This document shows, piece after piece, positions 1 to 12,823 of a DNA stretch of 64,000 bases. Below the pieces are notes generated by a model. The model ran no database searches. It worked only from the letters and a program-made list of their open reading frames with translations, and was not told where the DNA came from. The translations under genes and the position numbers were made by a program. Positions within the stretch are counted from its first letter, which is position 1, and every line of letters starts with the position of its first letter. This DNA comes from Deinococcus hopiensis KR-140 (GTDB lineage: Bacteria > Deinococcota > Deinococci > Deinococcales > Deinococcaceae). The stretch is from positions 33,552 through 97,551 of the forward strand of contig CALPYF020000015.1 in NCBI GenBank assembly GCA_943327755.2. The letters run 5' to 3'.

Positions 1-405
1 GCCGAGAAGAAGATGACCGGCGCCGATCCTATCGGCCGGCAGGATCACATGCCGCCCGCCGAGATGGTGCAGGCGGCAGCCGACGCGACCGGGCACGACA
101 TCAGCAAGCAGGAGAAACTCGGGGCGCAGCAGGTCATCCACTACGCCATGGGGGCGGCGCTGGGGGCCGCGTACGGCGCGCTGGCGGCCGCCAATCCCCG
201 CGTGTCCTGGGGGGCAGGTGTTCCGGCGGGAGCGGTCATGTACGGTCTGACGCACGCGACCGCTGTGCCCGCCACGGGATTCCAGGCGTGGCCCTGGCAG
301 CTGCCCCTGGCCGCCGTCCTGTGGGAGGCCGGATCGCACCTGGCGTTCGGGCTGACGACGGACCTGACCCGCCGGGGTCTGACGGCCCTGGACCCCACGG
401 AGTGA
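1..405 (+). CDS. C-terminal part of a YagU/DUF1440-like membrane protein
   Basis: The frame is open from base 1, so the gene starts outside the window. The first internal ATG (13) is probably not the true start. The visible 130 residues begin with a polar stretch (GRQDHMPPAEMVQ) and then show three hydrophobic segments: around residues 43-60, 66-90 and 95-115. The segment layout and the histidine and tryptophan near the C-terminus resemble DUF1440/YagU inner-membrane proteins, whose function is unknown. The gene ends 60 bases before the convergent molybdopterin oxidoreductase, with a hairpin between them. The family call is tentative because the N-terminus is missing. Confidence 0.5.
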   Translation, partial: AEKKMTGADPIGRQDHMPPAEMVQAAADATGHDISKQEKLGAQQVIHYAMGAALGAAYGALAAANPRVSWGAGVPAGAVMYGLTHATAVPATGFQAWPWQLPLAAVLWEAGSHLAFGLTTDLTRRGLTALDPTE

Positions 406-411
406 AGAGCA

Positions 412-449
412 AGGACGGGAGACCCGGGCATGCTGCGGCCTCCCGTCCT
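412..449. terminator. Bidirectional hairpin terminator
   Basis: Perfect 10-bp stem AGGACGGGAG / CTCCCGTCCT with an 18-base loop, followed on the plus strand by the T-rich run TGTTCTCTTGTG. It lies between two convergent gene ends, as expected for a shared terminator. Confidence 0.6.
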
Positions 450-466
450 GTTCTCTTGTGTTCGGC

Positions 467-2623
467 CTAGCTGGCGGGTGCAGCCCGGGGGTCTGAACCC
501 CTGGGGTGGGCGACCGGGTGGTCCAGGGCGGCCGTCTCCCCGACCGCCTCGACCTGAATCGGGGTGCCGTTCAGCGCAGCGTTTCCGGTCAGCTCGTCGA
601 TCAGCAGCGGATCGGTCAGGTCGTTCAGGCTGACGCCCGGGTGCTGCTCGGCCACGCCGAGGCGCGTGCCGGGCCGGTGATGCCCGAAGCCGTGCGGCAG
701 GCTGGCCACGCCCGGCATGACGTCGTCGGTCAGTTCGACCGGGACGGTCACGCTGCCCACCCGGGAGGTCACGCGCACGAGCTGCCCGCTGCGCAGCCCG
801 GGCGCGTCCGCCGGGTTCAGGTACAGCGTGCAGCGGTCGGGGCCACGCATCAGGCGGGGCGTGTTGTGCATCCAGGAGTTGTTGCTGCGCAGCTGCCTTC
901 GCCCGATGAGGATCAGGGCCGGTGTGGGGTGATGCAGGGTGGCTTCTAGGCGGGCCACGTCCTGCCCGATGGCCTGCGGCAGCGCGTTGATCCGGCCGGA
1001 GGCGGTCAGCAGGCGGCCGGGCAGGGTGGGCTGCATGGGCCCGAGATCCAGGCCGTGCGGGTGGGCGCGCACGTCGTCGAGGCTCAGGGCGTGGGGGCCG
1101 TGGCGCAGGCCAGCCGCCAGCCGCTCGGTGGGGGTGGCGAGGCGGCGGCCCGTGAGCCGCTCGGTCAGGCCCGCGAAGATGTCGTGGTCGAAACGCTGCT
1201 CCTCGCTGATCGGGAAGACCGGGGTGTTCAGGCGGGCCGTGGCGCGCACCGCGAAGTGATGGAAGATGACGTCGTAATGCTCGACTTCCAGGCCGGTGGC
1301 GGGCGGCAGGATCACGTGTGCGTGCCGGGTGGTCTCGTTCAGGTACGGATCGATGCTGACCATGAAGTCCAGCCCCGGCAGGGCCTGCTCCAGCGCGGCG
1401 CCGCCGGGCGTGCTGAGCACCGGGTTGCCTGCCACGGTCACGAGCGCGCGGATCTGCTCGGGGCCCGGCGTGATGATCTCCTCGGCCAGCGCGGCGCTGG
1501 GCAGTTCCCCGTCGAATTCCGGCAGGCCGCGCACGCGCGAGTTCCAGCGGCCGTGATGGACGGCACCGGCCCGAGCGCCGGTCAGCAGGTCGAAGGCCGG
1601 GGTGGGGAAGAGGGCGCCGCCTTCCCGGTCGAGGTTGCCGGTCACGAGGTTCAGGGTGTTCAGCAGCCACTGGCACAGCCCGCCGAACGCCTGGGTGCTC
1701 AGGCCCATGCGGCCGTACGCGGCCGCGCGGGGTGCGCGGGCGAAGTCGCGGGCCAGGGTCCGGGTGGTTCCGGCGGGCACGCCAGTGGCGGCGGCCACGC
1801 GCTCGGGACTGAAGGGTGCCGCCACGCTGCTCAGGGCGTCCAGGCCGTCCGTGAAGTCGCTCAGGCGGCCCGGGCGGGCCAGCCCCTCGGCCAGGATCAC
1901 GTGCAGCAGGGCCATCAGGAACAGGGCGTCGCTGCCGGGGCGGATGGGGTGGTACTCGCTGGCGTGCGCGGCGGTCTCGGTGCGGCGGGGGTCGAGCAGC
2001 ACCACGCGGCCGCCACGCTCGCGGATGGCCCGCAGGCGTTCGCGCATGCCGGGCGCGGTGAGGATGCTGCCGTTACTGGCGAGCGGATTGGCGCCCAGCA
2101 TCAGCAGGAAGTCGGTGCGGTCGACGTCCGGGATGGGCAGCAGCAGCGGATGCCCGAACATCTCGGCGGCGGCGTAGTGGTGGGGCAGCTGGTCAGTGCT
2201 GGTCGCGCTGAAGCGGTTGCGGGTCCCCAGCGCTTTCAGGAACGCCCCGGCTGTCAGGAGGGTGCCGCTGTTGTGCACGCTGGGGTTGCCCTGGAAGGTG
2301 GCGACGCTGTCCGCGCCGTGTTCGGCCTGCATCTCGCGTAGGCGCCGGGCGACCAGATCCAGGGCGGCGTCCCAGGTGATGGGCTGCCACGTGTCTCCGT
2401 CGCGGCGCAGCGGGGTCTTCAGGCGGTCCGGGTCGGCGTGCAGGTCGGGCAGCGCGGCGCCTTTCGGGCAGATGTGCCCGCGGGAGAGGGGATCATGTGG
2501 ATCGCCGCGGACGTCGGTGACCTGACCGCCCTGGACGGTCAGGCGCAGGCCACAGATGGCCTCGCACAGGGGGCAGGCGCGGTAGTACACGCCGTCTCGG
2601 GGTGGGGGTGGGCTGAGGGGCAT
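467..2623 (-). CDS. Molybdopterin oxidoreductase, formate dehydrogenase-like
   Basis: A 718-residue COG0243-type molybdopterin enzyme. The N-terminus has the [4Fe-4S] ligands C17, C20, C24 and C52 (CPLCEAIC, then HICPKG). The cofactor-binding domains follow, and the C-terminal dinucleotide-binding domain is recognisable (GRRQLRSNNSWMHN, then SLPHGFGHH). It has no Tat signal, so it should be cytoplasmic. The usual metal-ligand region reads FSATSTDQLPHH and has neither Cys nor TGA-encoded selenocysteine, so a classical formate dehydrogenase activity is unsure. The start is supported by GGAGGAA six bases upstream. No electron-transfer partner is adjacent; the substrate is unknown. Confidence 0.85.
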   Translation of the reverse strand: MPLSPPPPRDGVYYRACPLCEAICGLRLTVQGGQVTDVRGDPHDPLSRGHICPKGAALPDLHADPDRLKTPLRRDGDTWQPITWDAALDLVARRLREMQAEHGADSVATFQGNPSVHNSGTLLTAGAFLKALGTRNRFSATSTDQLPHHYAAAEMFGHPLLLPIPDVDRTDFLLMLGANPLASNGSILTAPGMRERLRAIRERGGRVVLLDPRRTETAAHASEYHPIRPGSDALFLMALLHVILAEGLARPGRLSDFTDGLDALSSVAAPFSPERVAAATGVPAGTTRTLARDFARAPRAAAYGRMGLSTQAFGGLCQWLLNTLNLVTGNLDREGGALFPTPAFDLLTGARAGAVHHGRWNSRVRGLPEFDGELPSAALAEEIITPGPEQIRALVTVAGNPVLSTPGGAALEQALPGLDFMVSIDPYLNETTRHAHVILPPATGLEVEHYDVIFHHFAVRATARLNTPVFPISEEQRFDHDIFAGLTERLTGRRLATPTERLAAGLRHGPHALSLDDVRAHPHGLDLGPMQPTLPGRLLTASGRINALPQAIGQDVARLEATLHHPTPALILIGRRQLRSNNSWMHNTPRLMRGPDRCTLYLNPADAPGLRSGQLVRVTSRVGSVTVPVELTDDVMPGVASLPHGFGHHRPGTRLGVAEQHPGVSLNDLTDPLLIDELTGNAALNGTPIQVEAVGETAALDHPVAHPRGSDPRAAPAS

Positions 2624-2932
2624 GTGGATTCCTCCGTGGGGAGCGGGTTGTGCGTTGCGCGCAGTATGGCATGCGGTTCCATGAGGGGCGACCCACGGGT
2701 GCCCCCATCCGCAAGAGGAACAGCCCCGGCACCATCAGGGCTTTTCTGAACCGGGGATGAAGTCTTACCCGGCCCCGCCGTCGGCTGACAGGCAGCGTGT
2801 CGCTGGCAGAAACCTTGCCCCCTCCGACGGATCTGCCCCGGCATCTGGATAGGGCAGAGATGAGAAAAGTCAGAAGATCTGAACGTCTGTCTATTTGTCC
2901 CCGCGGTCCATCAGATTCACGCACACTGGAGC
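2624..2932. other. Divergent intergenic region
   Basis: 309 bases between the molybdopterin oxidoreductase (minus) and the GGDEF-EAL gene (plus). It holds the Shine-Dalgarno sequence of the former (complement at 2629-2634). A CACACT hexamer at 2922-2927 lies five bases before the ATG at 2933 and could be the -10 of a leaderless message. No small gene or repeat was recognised. Confidence 0.4.
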
Positions 2933-5434
2933 ATGACCCTTTCCCCCACTCCTCCAGCAACAGAGGACAGCGGGCATCGGCTGGCGGCCCTGCTGCTGCG
3001 ACAGTCTGACCGGGTCGTGCTCTCCTGCACCCCGTCCATGGCCGAGCTGCTGGGCGGGTCGCCCGAAGTGGGTCAGCCGCTGCCGGACAGCTGGTGTGGA
3101 CCGCTGCCCACCGGGCCTGTCCCCGACCCGCTCACCGTGACCGGCCCGGCGCGTGCCCTGCACTGTCTGGTCACGCCTCTGCCCGGCACGGCCGGGCTGC
3201 TCCTGACCCCAGGCCCGCCCGGTCCGGAACGTCCGGACGACCAGCCCAGCGCGCACCTGGGGCTGCTGCGCAGCATGATTGCCACCTCGCTCGACCCTCT
3301 GCTGGTGCTGGACGCCCGCCCCGGCCCGGGTCAGATGCGCGTCGTGTACAGCAATCCCGCCACACTGGCCCTGCTGCGCCAGCACGGACTGGAGCACCTG
3401 CCCCTGACGCCCATGTCCGAGTGGCCGATGGGCGAGGGCAACGGCGTGACCATCCTGGCCATGCTGAACGAACTGCCCCGGCTGCCCCCGGGGGCGATCT
3501 ACCGCGACACGCTGTTCCTGCCGGATGCCCAGCAGTGGCTGGAGGTGAACATCGGGGACATCCGCGACGAGACCGGCGGCCGCACCCACTGGGCCGTCAG
3601 TCTGCGTGACGTCTCCACCCAGCGCCAGCATGAGGCGCAGCAGCGGCGCGTCACCCGCGCCCAGCAGCTCGCGCTGTCCGGCGCCGCCCTGAACGACTCG
3701 CTGAACGAACTGCTGCAGGACGTCGACCACTGGCGGATCGGCTGGACGGTGGGCGCCCTGATCGCCAGCGACCCCCCCCGCACCGTGGGCCACCTGCCCC
3801 CGGGGTTCGTGCGCGCCGTCCGGCAACTGCCGCCCGGACTGCTCAGCGCCCACTGGCGCGCGCTCGACCCGGACCGCAGCGGCGCGGCGCAGCTGCACCC
3901 GGACCTGCACCGCGCGCAGGCCACGCCCCTGCACGCCCTGCTGCGCGCCGAGAGCCGCAGCCTGATCGAACTGCCCCTGTACGGCCGCGACGGCCGCCTG
4001 CTGGGCGCCCTGCTGGCCACCCATCCCGCCCCGCACGCCTGGACGGCCGCCGTCCAGGAACGGCTGCGGGGGCTGGCGCTGGCCGCCGCGATGCTGGTCG
4101 AACAGCACCTCAGTCAGGATCACCTGCGGCGACTGGCCTACCGGGATCCCCTGACCGGCCTCCTGAACCGCGCCGCGCTGGGCGCGCAGCTGGAGGGCGC
4201 GCTGCGTGACGCCGCGAGTGCCGCGTTCGGCCTGATGGATCTCAACCGGTTCCGGTTCCTGAACGACGCGTTCGGACACCCGGTCGGGGACGACCTGCTG
4301 CGGGAACTGGCGACCCGGCTGCGGCGCGTGCAGCGCCAGCATGGGCTGAGCGCCCTGGCCCGCATGGGCGGCGACGAGTTCGGCCTGCTGGGCCGCCCGG
4401 AGCAGATTGAAGCGGTGAACCGGGATCTGCGTGAGCTCTTCGAGCAGCCGTTCGAGGTGCGCGGCAACGCCCTTCTGCTGGAAGCGGCCGTCGGCTGGAG
4501 CGTCGCGCCGGGCAGCGCCCAGGACGCCACGACGCTGCTGCAACAGGCGGACGCCGCCCTGTACGACGCCAAACGGCAGCAGCAGTTCAGCCTCGTGTTC
4601 CAGCCCGGCCCGCCCGCGCCGTTCCCGGCCGTGACCCTGGAAAGCGCGCTGCGGGAGAGTCTGCGGGACGGACATTTCCGGCTGGCCTACCAGCCGCAGG
4701 TGCACCTGCCGGGCGGCACCCTGGTGGGCGCCGAGGCCCTGCTGCGCTGGCGGCACCCCACCCTGGGCGTCGTGCCGCCCGACCAGTTCATTCCCGTGGC
4801 GGAACTCGCCGGACTGATGCCGCGCCTGGGCGAGTGGGTGCTGCGCGCCGCCTGCGCCGACGCGACCCGCTGGGCCAATCCGCACCTGAGCGTCAGCGTG
4901 AACGTCTCCAGCCGCCAGCTGGGCGACGCGAGCTTCAGTGACCGCGTGCGGCAGGCGCTGACCAGCAGTGGCCTGAATCCGGCCCGGCTGGTGCTGGAAG
5001 TCACCGAGAGCGGCCTGATCGAGAACCCGGCGCGCGCGCGCGACGTCCTGCAGGAACTCCGGGCGCTGGGCGTGCGCGTCAGCATGGACGATTTCGGGAC
5101 CGGGTACGCGTCGCTGTTCAGTCTGCGCGCCCTGCCGCTCGACGAACTGAAACTCGACCGGGCGTTCGTGCGCGACCTCGGGCAGGACACCCCCGCCGCG
5201 CGGGACAGCGAGGCCATCGTGAAGGCCAGCGTCCTGATGGCCCGCGCCCTGCACATCGAGCTGCTGGCCGAGGGCGTGGAGACGGCCGCGCAGGCGCAGG
5301 CCCTGAGCGACGCCGGCTGTGACCTCGCGCAGGGTTGGCTGTACGCCCGCGCACTGGACCGCGAGGCCTTCGACGCCTTCGAGCAGGCCTGGCCCGCCCG
5401 CCTGGGGGCGCCCCGTCACCCAAGGCGTGACTGA
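2933..5434 (+). CDS. GGDEF-EAL cyclic-di-GMP protein with PAS/GAF-like sensor region
   Basis: 833 residues. Residues 1-400 form a sensory region without membrane segments: a PAS-like part near 100-230, then a GAF-like part near 240-390. The GGDEF motif is intact at 479-483 (ARMGGDEFGLL) and has no RxxD inhibitory site before it. The EAL motif is intact at 601-603 (GAEALLRW), and the other phosphodiesterase residues are present (VNVSSRQ, LEVTES, MDDFGTGYASL, LKLDRAF, AEGVET). It can in principle make or degrade cyclic-di-GMP; the balance cannot be read from sequence. It is monocistronic and cytoplasmic. The next gene on the same strand starts 63 bases later, probably with its own promoter. Confidence 0.9.
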   Translation: MTLSPTPPATEDSGHRLAALLLRQSDRVVLSCTPSMAELLGGSPEVGQPLPDSWCGPLPTGPVPDPLTVTGPARALHCLVTPLPGTAGLLLTPGPPGPERPDDQPSAHLGLLRSMIATSLDPLLVLDARPGPGQMRVVYSNPATLALLRQHGLEHLPLTPMSEWPMGEGNGVTILAMLNELPRLPPGAIYRDTLFLPDAQQWLEVNIGDIRDETGGRTHWAVSLRDVSTQRQHEAQQRRVTRAQQLALSGAALNDSLNELLQDVDHWRIGWTVGALIASDPPRTVGHLPPGFVRAVRQLPPGLLSAHWRALDPDRSGAAQLHPDLHRAQATPLHALLRAESRSLIELPLYGRDGRLLGALLATHPAPHAWTAAVQERLRGLALAAAMLVEQHLSQDHLRRLAYRDPLTGLLNRAALGAQLEGALRDAASAAFGLMDLNRFRFLNDAFGHPVGDDLLRELATRLRRVQRQHGLSALARMGGDEFGLLGRPEQIEAVNRDLRELFEQPFEVRGNALLLEAAVGWSVAPGSAQDATTLLQQADAALYDAKRQQQFSLVFQPGPPAPFPAVTLESALRESLRDGHFRLAYQPQVHLPGGTLVGAEALLRWRHPTLGVVPPDQFIPVAELAGLMPRLGEWVLRAACADATRWANPHLSVSVNVSSRQLGDASFSDRVRQALTSSGLNPARLVLEVTESGLIENPARARDVLQELRALGVRVSMDDFGTGYASLFSLRALPLDELKLDRAFVRDLGQDTPAARDSEAIVKASVLMARALHIELLAEGVETAAQAQALSDAGCDLAQGWLYARALDREAFDAFEQAWPARLGAPRHPRRD

Positions 5435-5497
5435 CCCCACCGGCGCCGCATAGACCCCGGGCCGGCGCCGGGCCGCAAACGTGCTAAGACTGCGGGC

Positions 5498-6634
5498 GTG
5501 AGTTCGCCCGACCCCGTGACCCTGCGCGGCCAGCTGCTGCTGCCCGGCGGCCTGACCCCCGGCGCCCTGACCATCCAGGCCGGGCGGATCAGCCGGATCG
5601 AACCGGACCCGGCGGCGCCGCCCGAGCGCCTGATCCTGCCGGGCTTCGTGGATACCCACGTGCACGGCGGTGGGGGTGGGGACACCATGGACGGGCCGGG
5701 CGGCCTGGAGACCCTGGCGCGGCTGCACGCCCGGCACGGCACGACCACGCTGCTGCCCACCACCATCACGAACCCCTGGCCGCGCGTGCTGGCCGCCCTG
5801 GCGGCCGTCGCCGCCGCGACAGCCGCCCCGGTGACGGGCGGCGCGGATATCCCCGGGGCGCACCTCGAAGGGCCGTTCATCAGCCCCGGGCGGCTGGGCG
5901 CGCAGCCGCCCTTCACGCTGCACCCCACTCCGGAACGGGTGGCGGAGGTGCTGGCCCTGGGCGTGGTGCGCGCCGTGACGATCGCGCCGGAACTGCCGGG
6001 CGCGACCGCGGCCGCCCTGGCCTTCGCGCGCGCCGGCGTGCGGGTCGGCGTAGGCCACACCCGCGCGGACGCGGATACCGTCAGTGCCCTGCTGGCTGCC
6101 GTGCATGCCAGCGGCGGCCAGGGGGCCGCCACGCACCTGTTCAATGCCATGGGCGGCGTGGAGGGCCGCGTTCCCGGCCCCGCCGGTGCCCTCATGAGTG
6201 ATCCCCTCGCCACCCTGGAAGTCATCCTGGACGGCGTGCACGTCCACGACACCGCCTTCCGGCTGGCCCGCGCCGCCGCGCCCGGACGGGTCATGCTCAT
6301 CACGGACGCCATGCGCGCCGCCGGCCTGGGCGACGGGCAGAGCGAACTCGGCGGGCAGCCCGTCACGGTCCGCGGCGCGCACGCCACCCTGCCGGACGGC
6401 ACCCTGGCCGGCAGCGTCCTGACCATGGACGAGGCGCTGCGCCGCGCCGTGGCCGCCGGCGTGCCCCTGCCCGAGGCGAGCCGGATGGCCAGTCTCACCC
6501 CCGCCCACTCGGTGGGCCTGCGCGACCGCGGCGAACTGCGCCCCGGCCTGCGCGCCGATCTGATCACGCTGGATTCCGCCCTGCGCGTGCAGGGCGTCTG
6601 GGTGGGCGGCGTGCCCATTCCAGCGCCCGCCTAG
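5498..6634 (+). CDS. nagA: N-acetylglucosamine-6-phosphate deacetylase
   Basis: 378 residues, the usual length of NagA, an amidohydrolase that removes acetate from GlcNAc-6-phosphate. Metal and active-site motifs are in order: GFVDTHVHGGG, HLEGPFI, GHTRAD, THLFNAM, then LITDAM with the catalytic Asp. A GTG start at 5498 is chosen because homology begins immediately. It lies seven bases after TAAGAC (5485-5490), which suggests a leaderless transcript. No nagB is adjacent. A BadF-type kinase possibly acting on N-acetylglucosamine lies far away at 40.4 kb. Confidence 0.92.
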   Translation: MSSPDPVTLRGQLLLPGGLTPGALTIQAGRISRIEPDPAAPPERLILPGFVDTHVHGGGGGDTMDGPGGLETLARLHARHGTTTLLPTTITNPWPRVLAALAAVAAATAAPVTGGADIPGAHLEGPFISPGRLGAQPPFTLHPTPERVAEVLALGVVRAVTIAPELPGATAAALAFARAGVRVGVGHTRADADTVSALLAAVHASGGQGAATHLFNAMGGVEGRVPGPAGALMSDPLATLEVILDGVHVHDTAFRLARAAAPGRVMLITDAMRAAGLGDGQSELGGQPVTVRGAHATLPDGTLAGSVLTMDEALRRAVAAGVPLPEASRMASLTPAHSVGLRDRGELRPGLRADLITLDSALRVQGVWVGGVPIPAPA

Positions 6635-6647
6635 AGGACAAGCTCGG

Positions 6648-7592
<945 letters not shown>

Positions 7593-7954
7593 GGGCGGGC
7601 TCCGGCGGTGGGGGCGAGGTGCAGCATTCCCGCCCAGCGTAGCAGGGGCGCGCGCGGGGACGCCGCAGGATCAAGGCTTCGTGGGCAAGCCGCCCGGGCA
7701 GGTGTGGGCTCATGCTCCAGGCCGCCCGGAGGATTCTGCCCGCACGTGCCTGCTCGTATGTGCCTGCCCAGACACCTGTGCGGCCTGTGTGATCCGGGGT
7801 GTATCCTGGGGCATCGGACAATCAGGCTGTCGTTCTGCATGGATAACCGTCAGCCCGCCCCCCAGTTCGCACGTCAGGCGTCAACCATGCGCGGTGTCCT
7901 CCACCTGGAGGTGCGGCGCAGTGTCTGAGTCTTTCGATGGGAGGGAGAGCGGTG
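7593..7954. other. Divergent intergenic region before the xdh operon
   Basis: 362 bases between yedI-like and xdhA. The only structures seen are a short inverted repeat CCTCCA-CC-TGGAGG at 7898-7911, about 45 bases before xdhA, and the Shine-Dalgarno GGGAGG at 7939-7944. The inverted repeat could be an operator or a leader hairpin. No purine riboswitch consensus and no gene was recognised. Confidence 0.4.
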
Positions 7955-9360
7955 ATGGTGGAACTGAAGATCAACGGAACGGCGCGGCAGTTGCCCAGTG
8001 CGGCGCATACGACCCTGCTGGCGGCCCTGCGCGCGGACGGCCTGACCGGTTGCAAGGAAGGCTGCGCCGAGGGTGAATGCGGCGCGTGCGCGGTGCTCGT
8101 CGCGCGTGCAGACGGTGCGGGCGTGCGCTGGGAGAGCGTGAACGCCTGCCTGGCGCTGCTGCCCGCGCTGGACGGCGCGGAGGTCGTGACGAGCGAGGGC
8201 CTGGGCACGCCCGGCGCGCTGCACCCCGCGCAGGAGGAACTGGCGGTGCGGGGCGGGTCGCAGTGCGGGTATTGCACGCCGGGCTTCGTGGTGAGCCTCG
8301 CGGCGGAGTACCTGCGGCCCGAACGCACGCCAGGGGAGCATGGCGAGGCGAACGGCTTCGATGTGCATTCGCTGAGCGGGAACCTGTGCCGTTGCACCGG
8401 GTACCGGCCCATCGTGGACGCGGCCCGCGCGCTGGGTACGCCCGTGGAGGGTGACCCGCTGGCGGCGCGGCGGTCACAGCCCGCCCCCAGTGCGCGCCCC
8501 ACGCGGCTGGAGGCGGCAGACGGCACCTTCCACCGCCCCCCCACGCTGGCCGAGGCACTGGCCCTGCTCGCCGCGCACCCGGACGCACGCGTGCTGGCGG
8601 GCGGGACCGATTGGGGCGTGGACGTGAATCTGCGCCGCGCCCGCGCGTCCGTGACAGTCGCGGTGGACGCGCTGCCGGAACTCCGCGCCTTCGAGACCGG
8701 CAGGGAGGTGATCCGCCTGGGTGCCGCCCTGACCCTCAGCGACCTGGAACGCCGCCTGGGGGACCGGGTGCCGCTGCTGCAGGCGTGGTTCCCGCAGTTC
8801 GCGTCGCGCCTGATCCGCAATTCCGCCACGCTGGGTGGGAACCTGGGGACCGCCTCGCCCATCGGGGACAGCCCGCCGGTGCTGCTGGCGCTGGACGCCG
8901 AACTCGAACTCGTCGGGCCGGGCGGCGTGCGGGTCGTGCCGCTGCGCGACTACTTCACCGGGTACCGGCAGACGGTGCGCGCCCCGGGCGAGCTGATCCA
9001 GGCGGTGCGGATTCCCACGCCGCTGGCGCCCGTGACGGCGTTCCACAAGATCGCCAAGCGGCGCTTCGACGACATCTCCAGCGTGGCGGTCGGCTACGCC
9101 CTGCGCCTGGAGGGCGGCGTGGTCACGCAGGCCCGCATCGGGCTGGGCGGGGTGGCGGCCACGCCCCTGCGCGCGTACGAGGCCGAGGCGGCGCTGGAGG
9201 GGCGGCCGTGGACGGCCGAGACTGCCCGCCGCGCCGCCCGCATCCTGGGCGGCACCGGTACGCCCCTGAGTGACCACCGCGCCAGTGCCGGGTACCGCGC
9301 GGCGATGCTGGAGCAGAGCCTCCTGAAAGTCCACTGGGAGACCCGGGCGGAGGTGACGGC

Positions 9361-9364
<4 letters not shown>
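7955..9364 (+). CDS. xdhA: Xanthine dehydrogenase small subunit (2Fe-2S and FAD)
   Basis: 469 residues. The N-terminal ferredoxin domain has CKEGCAEGECGAC and NACL; the second [2Fe-2S] domain has SQCGYCTPGF and NLCRCTGYRP. The FAD domain starts near residue 170 (RVLAGGTDWGVD, then ATLGGNLGTASPIGD). The subunit passes electrons from the molybdenum centre to NAD+ during hypoxanthine/xanthine oxidation. The upstream in-frame ATG (7937) overlaps the Shine-Dalgarno GGGAGG, so the start at 7955, ten bases after it, is preferred. The stop overlaps the xdhB start by four bases. Confidence 0.93.
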
Positions 9365-11726
<2,362 letters not shown>

Positions 11727-11730
<4 letters not shown>

Positions 11731-11945
11731 CCGAAGCTGCCCTGCTCATCACTGCCCCCCTGCCCGCCAGCGCCCTGAGCGCCGCCGACCTCCAGTTCCT
11801 GCATGCCGACCTGCCCGTGGACGGCCCGCGCTTCGTGGAAGACGAGCAGTGGGACGCGGACGCCCTGGCGCTGCTGGAATGGGACGCCGAACTGCCCCTG
11901 AGCCCGCAGGACCTGCTGCCGCTGGAATGGACCCGCACACCCTGA
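11727..11945 (+). CDS. Small acidic protein of unknown function in the xdh operon
   Basis: 72 residues, not recognised. Its ATG overlaps the xdhB stop as ATGA and is preceded by GAAGGAG (11713-11719), so it has good translation signals. Its 3' end overlaps xdhC by 19 bases. The product is acidic, Leu/Asp/Trp-rich, and lacks cysteines and membrane segments; a loose repeat of the type D-A-L-A-L-L-E-W is visible. The position suggests a role in Xdh assembly or regulation, but this is inference only. A chance frame is less likely given the Shine-Dalgarno and the two-sided overlap. Confidence 0.6.
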
Positions 11946-12823
11946 GTCCGGGTGCGGGCGGCCCGGCGTGGCTCGCGGCCCTCACGCGGCTCTCCGCGCG
12001 GGGCGAGGCGGCCGTCCTCGTGACCGTCAGCGCCGCGCGTGGGCACACGCCCCGCGAGGCAGGCGCGCGGATGGTCGTCAGCCTCACGGGCACCTGGGGC
12101 AGCGTGGGCGGCGGGAACCTGGAGGCGACCGCCGCCGCGCGGGCCCGCGCCCTGATCCGCGCGCAGGCCCAGGCGCCCGAGACGCTGACGCTGCGCCTGA
12201 CCGACCGCGCCGCGAACGAGCACGGGCGGCAGTGCTGCGGCGGGGAGGTCACGCTGCACCTCGACCCCATCCTGCACGCGCGGGCGCAGGTGGCGGTGTT
12301 CGGCGCCGGGCACGTCGGCCTGGAACTCGCGCGCCTGCTCGCACGGCATCCGGTCGGGCTGCACCTGATCGACTCGCGCGCCGCGCAGCTCACCCCCGAG
12401 CGCCTGCTGCCCCTGCAGGACGCCGAGGCGCACGTCACCGCGCACCACGCGCCCATCCCGGAACTCGTGCTGGAGGACCTCCCGCCTGGCACGCACGTCC
12501 TGATCCTCACGCACGACCACGCCGAGGACGCCGCGATCCTCGACGCCGCGCTGCGCCGCCCCGGCCCCGGCTTCCTGGGCCTGATCGGGTCGAGCGCCAA
12601 GTGGACCCGCTTCCAGGCGCAGTTGCGCGACCTGGGTCACACGCCGGAGGCCCTGGCGCGCGTGACCTCCCCGATCGGCCTGCCCGAACTGAATGCCGGG
12701 CCCCACCGCAAGCACCCGGCGGTGATCGCCCTGAGCGTCGCCGCGCAGCTGCTGCCCTACCTGACGCCGCCGCACCTCACCCCCACGCCGGCCCAGACGC
12801 CGGCACCTGAAAGGACTCCATGA
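11927..12823 (+). CDS. xdhC: Xanthine dehydrogenase accessory protein XdhC
   Basis: 298 residues. XdhC proteins bind molybdenum cofactor, support its sulfuration and insert it into Xdh. The N-terminal domain has the family pattern TVSAARGHTPREAGARM, GSVGGGNLE and QCCGGEV. A C-terminal Rossmann-like domain follows (FGAGHVGLELARLLARHP, then LGLIGSSAKW). The start at 11927 begins the family homology; a longer frame from 11849 would add unlike sequence. It overlaps the small gene before it by 19 bases and guaD by four, so all are probably co-translated. Confidence 0.9.
   Translation: MDPHTLSPGAGGPAWLAALTRLSARGEAAVLVTVSAARGHTPREAGARMVVSLTGTWGSVGGGNLEATAAARARALIRAQAQAPETLTLRLTDRAANEHGRQCCGGEVTLHLDPILHARAQVAVFGAGHVGLELARLLARHPVGLHLIDSRAAQLTPERLLPLQDAEAHVTAHHAPIPELVLEDLPPGTHVLILTHDHAEDAAILDAALRRPGPGFLGLIGSSAKWTRFQAQLRDLGHTPEALARVTSPIGLPELNAGPHRKHPAVIALSVAAQLLPYLTPPHLTPTPAQTPAPERTP

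Noticed and set aside
2891..6508. A 1205-codon open frame on the minus strand
   Set aside because: It is antisense to the GGDEF-EAL and nagA genes, both of which have clear domains. Long antisense frames are common in DNA with this G/C third-position bias, and its protein is low-complexity Gly/Arg/Gln-rich.
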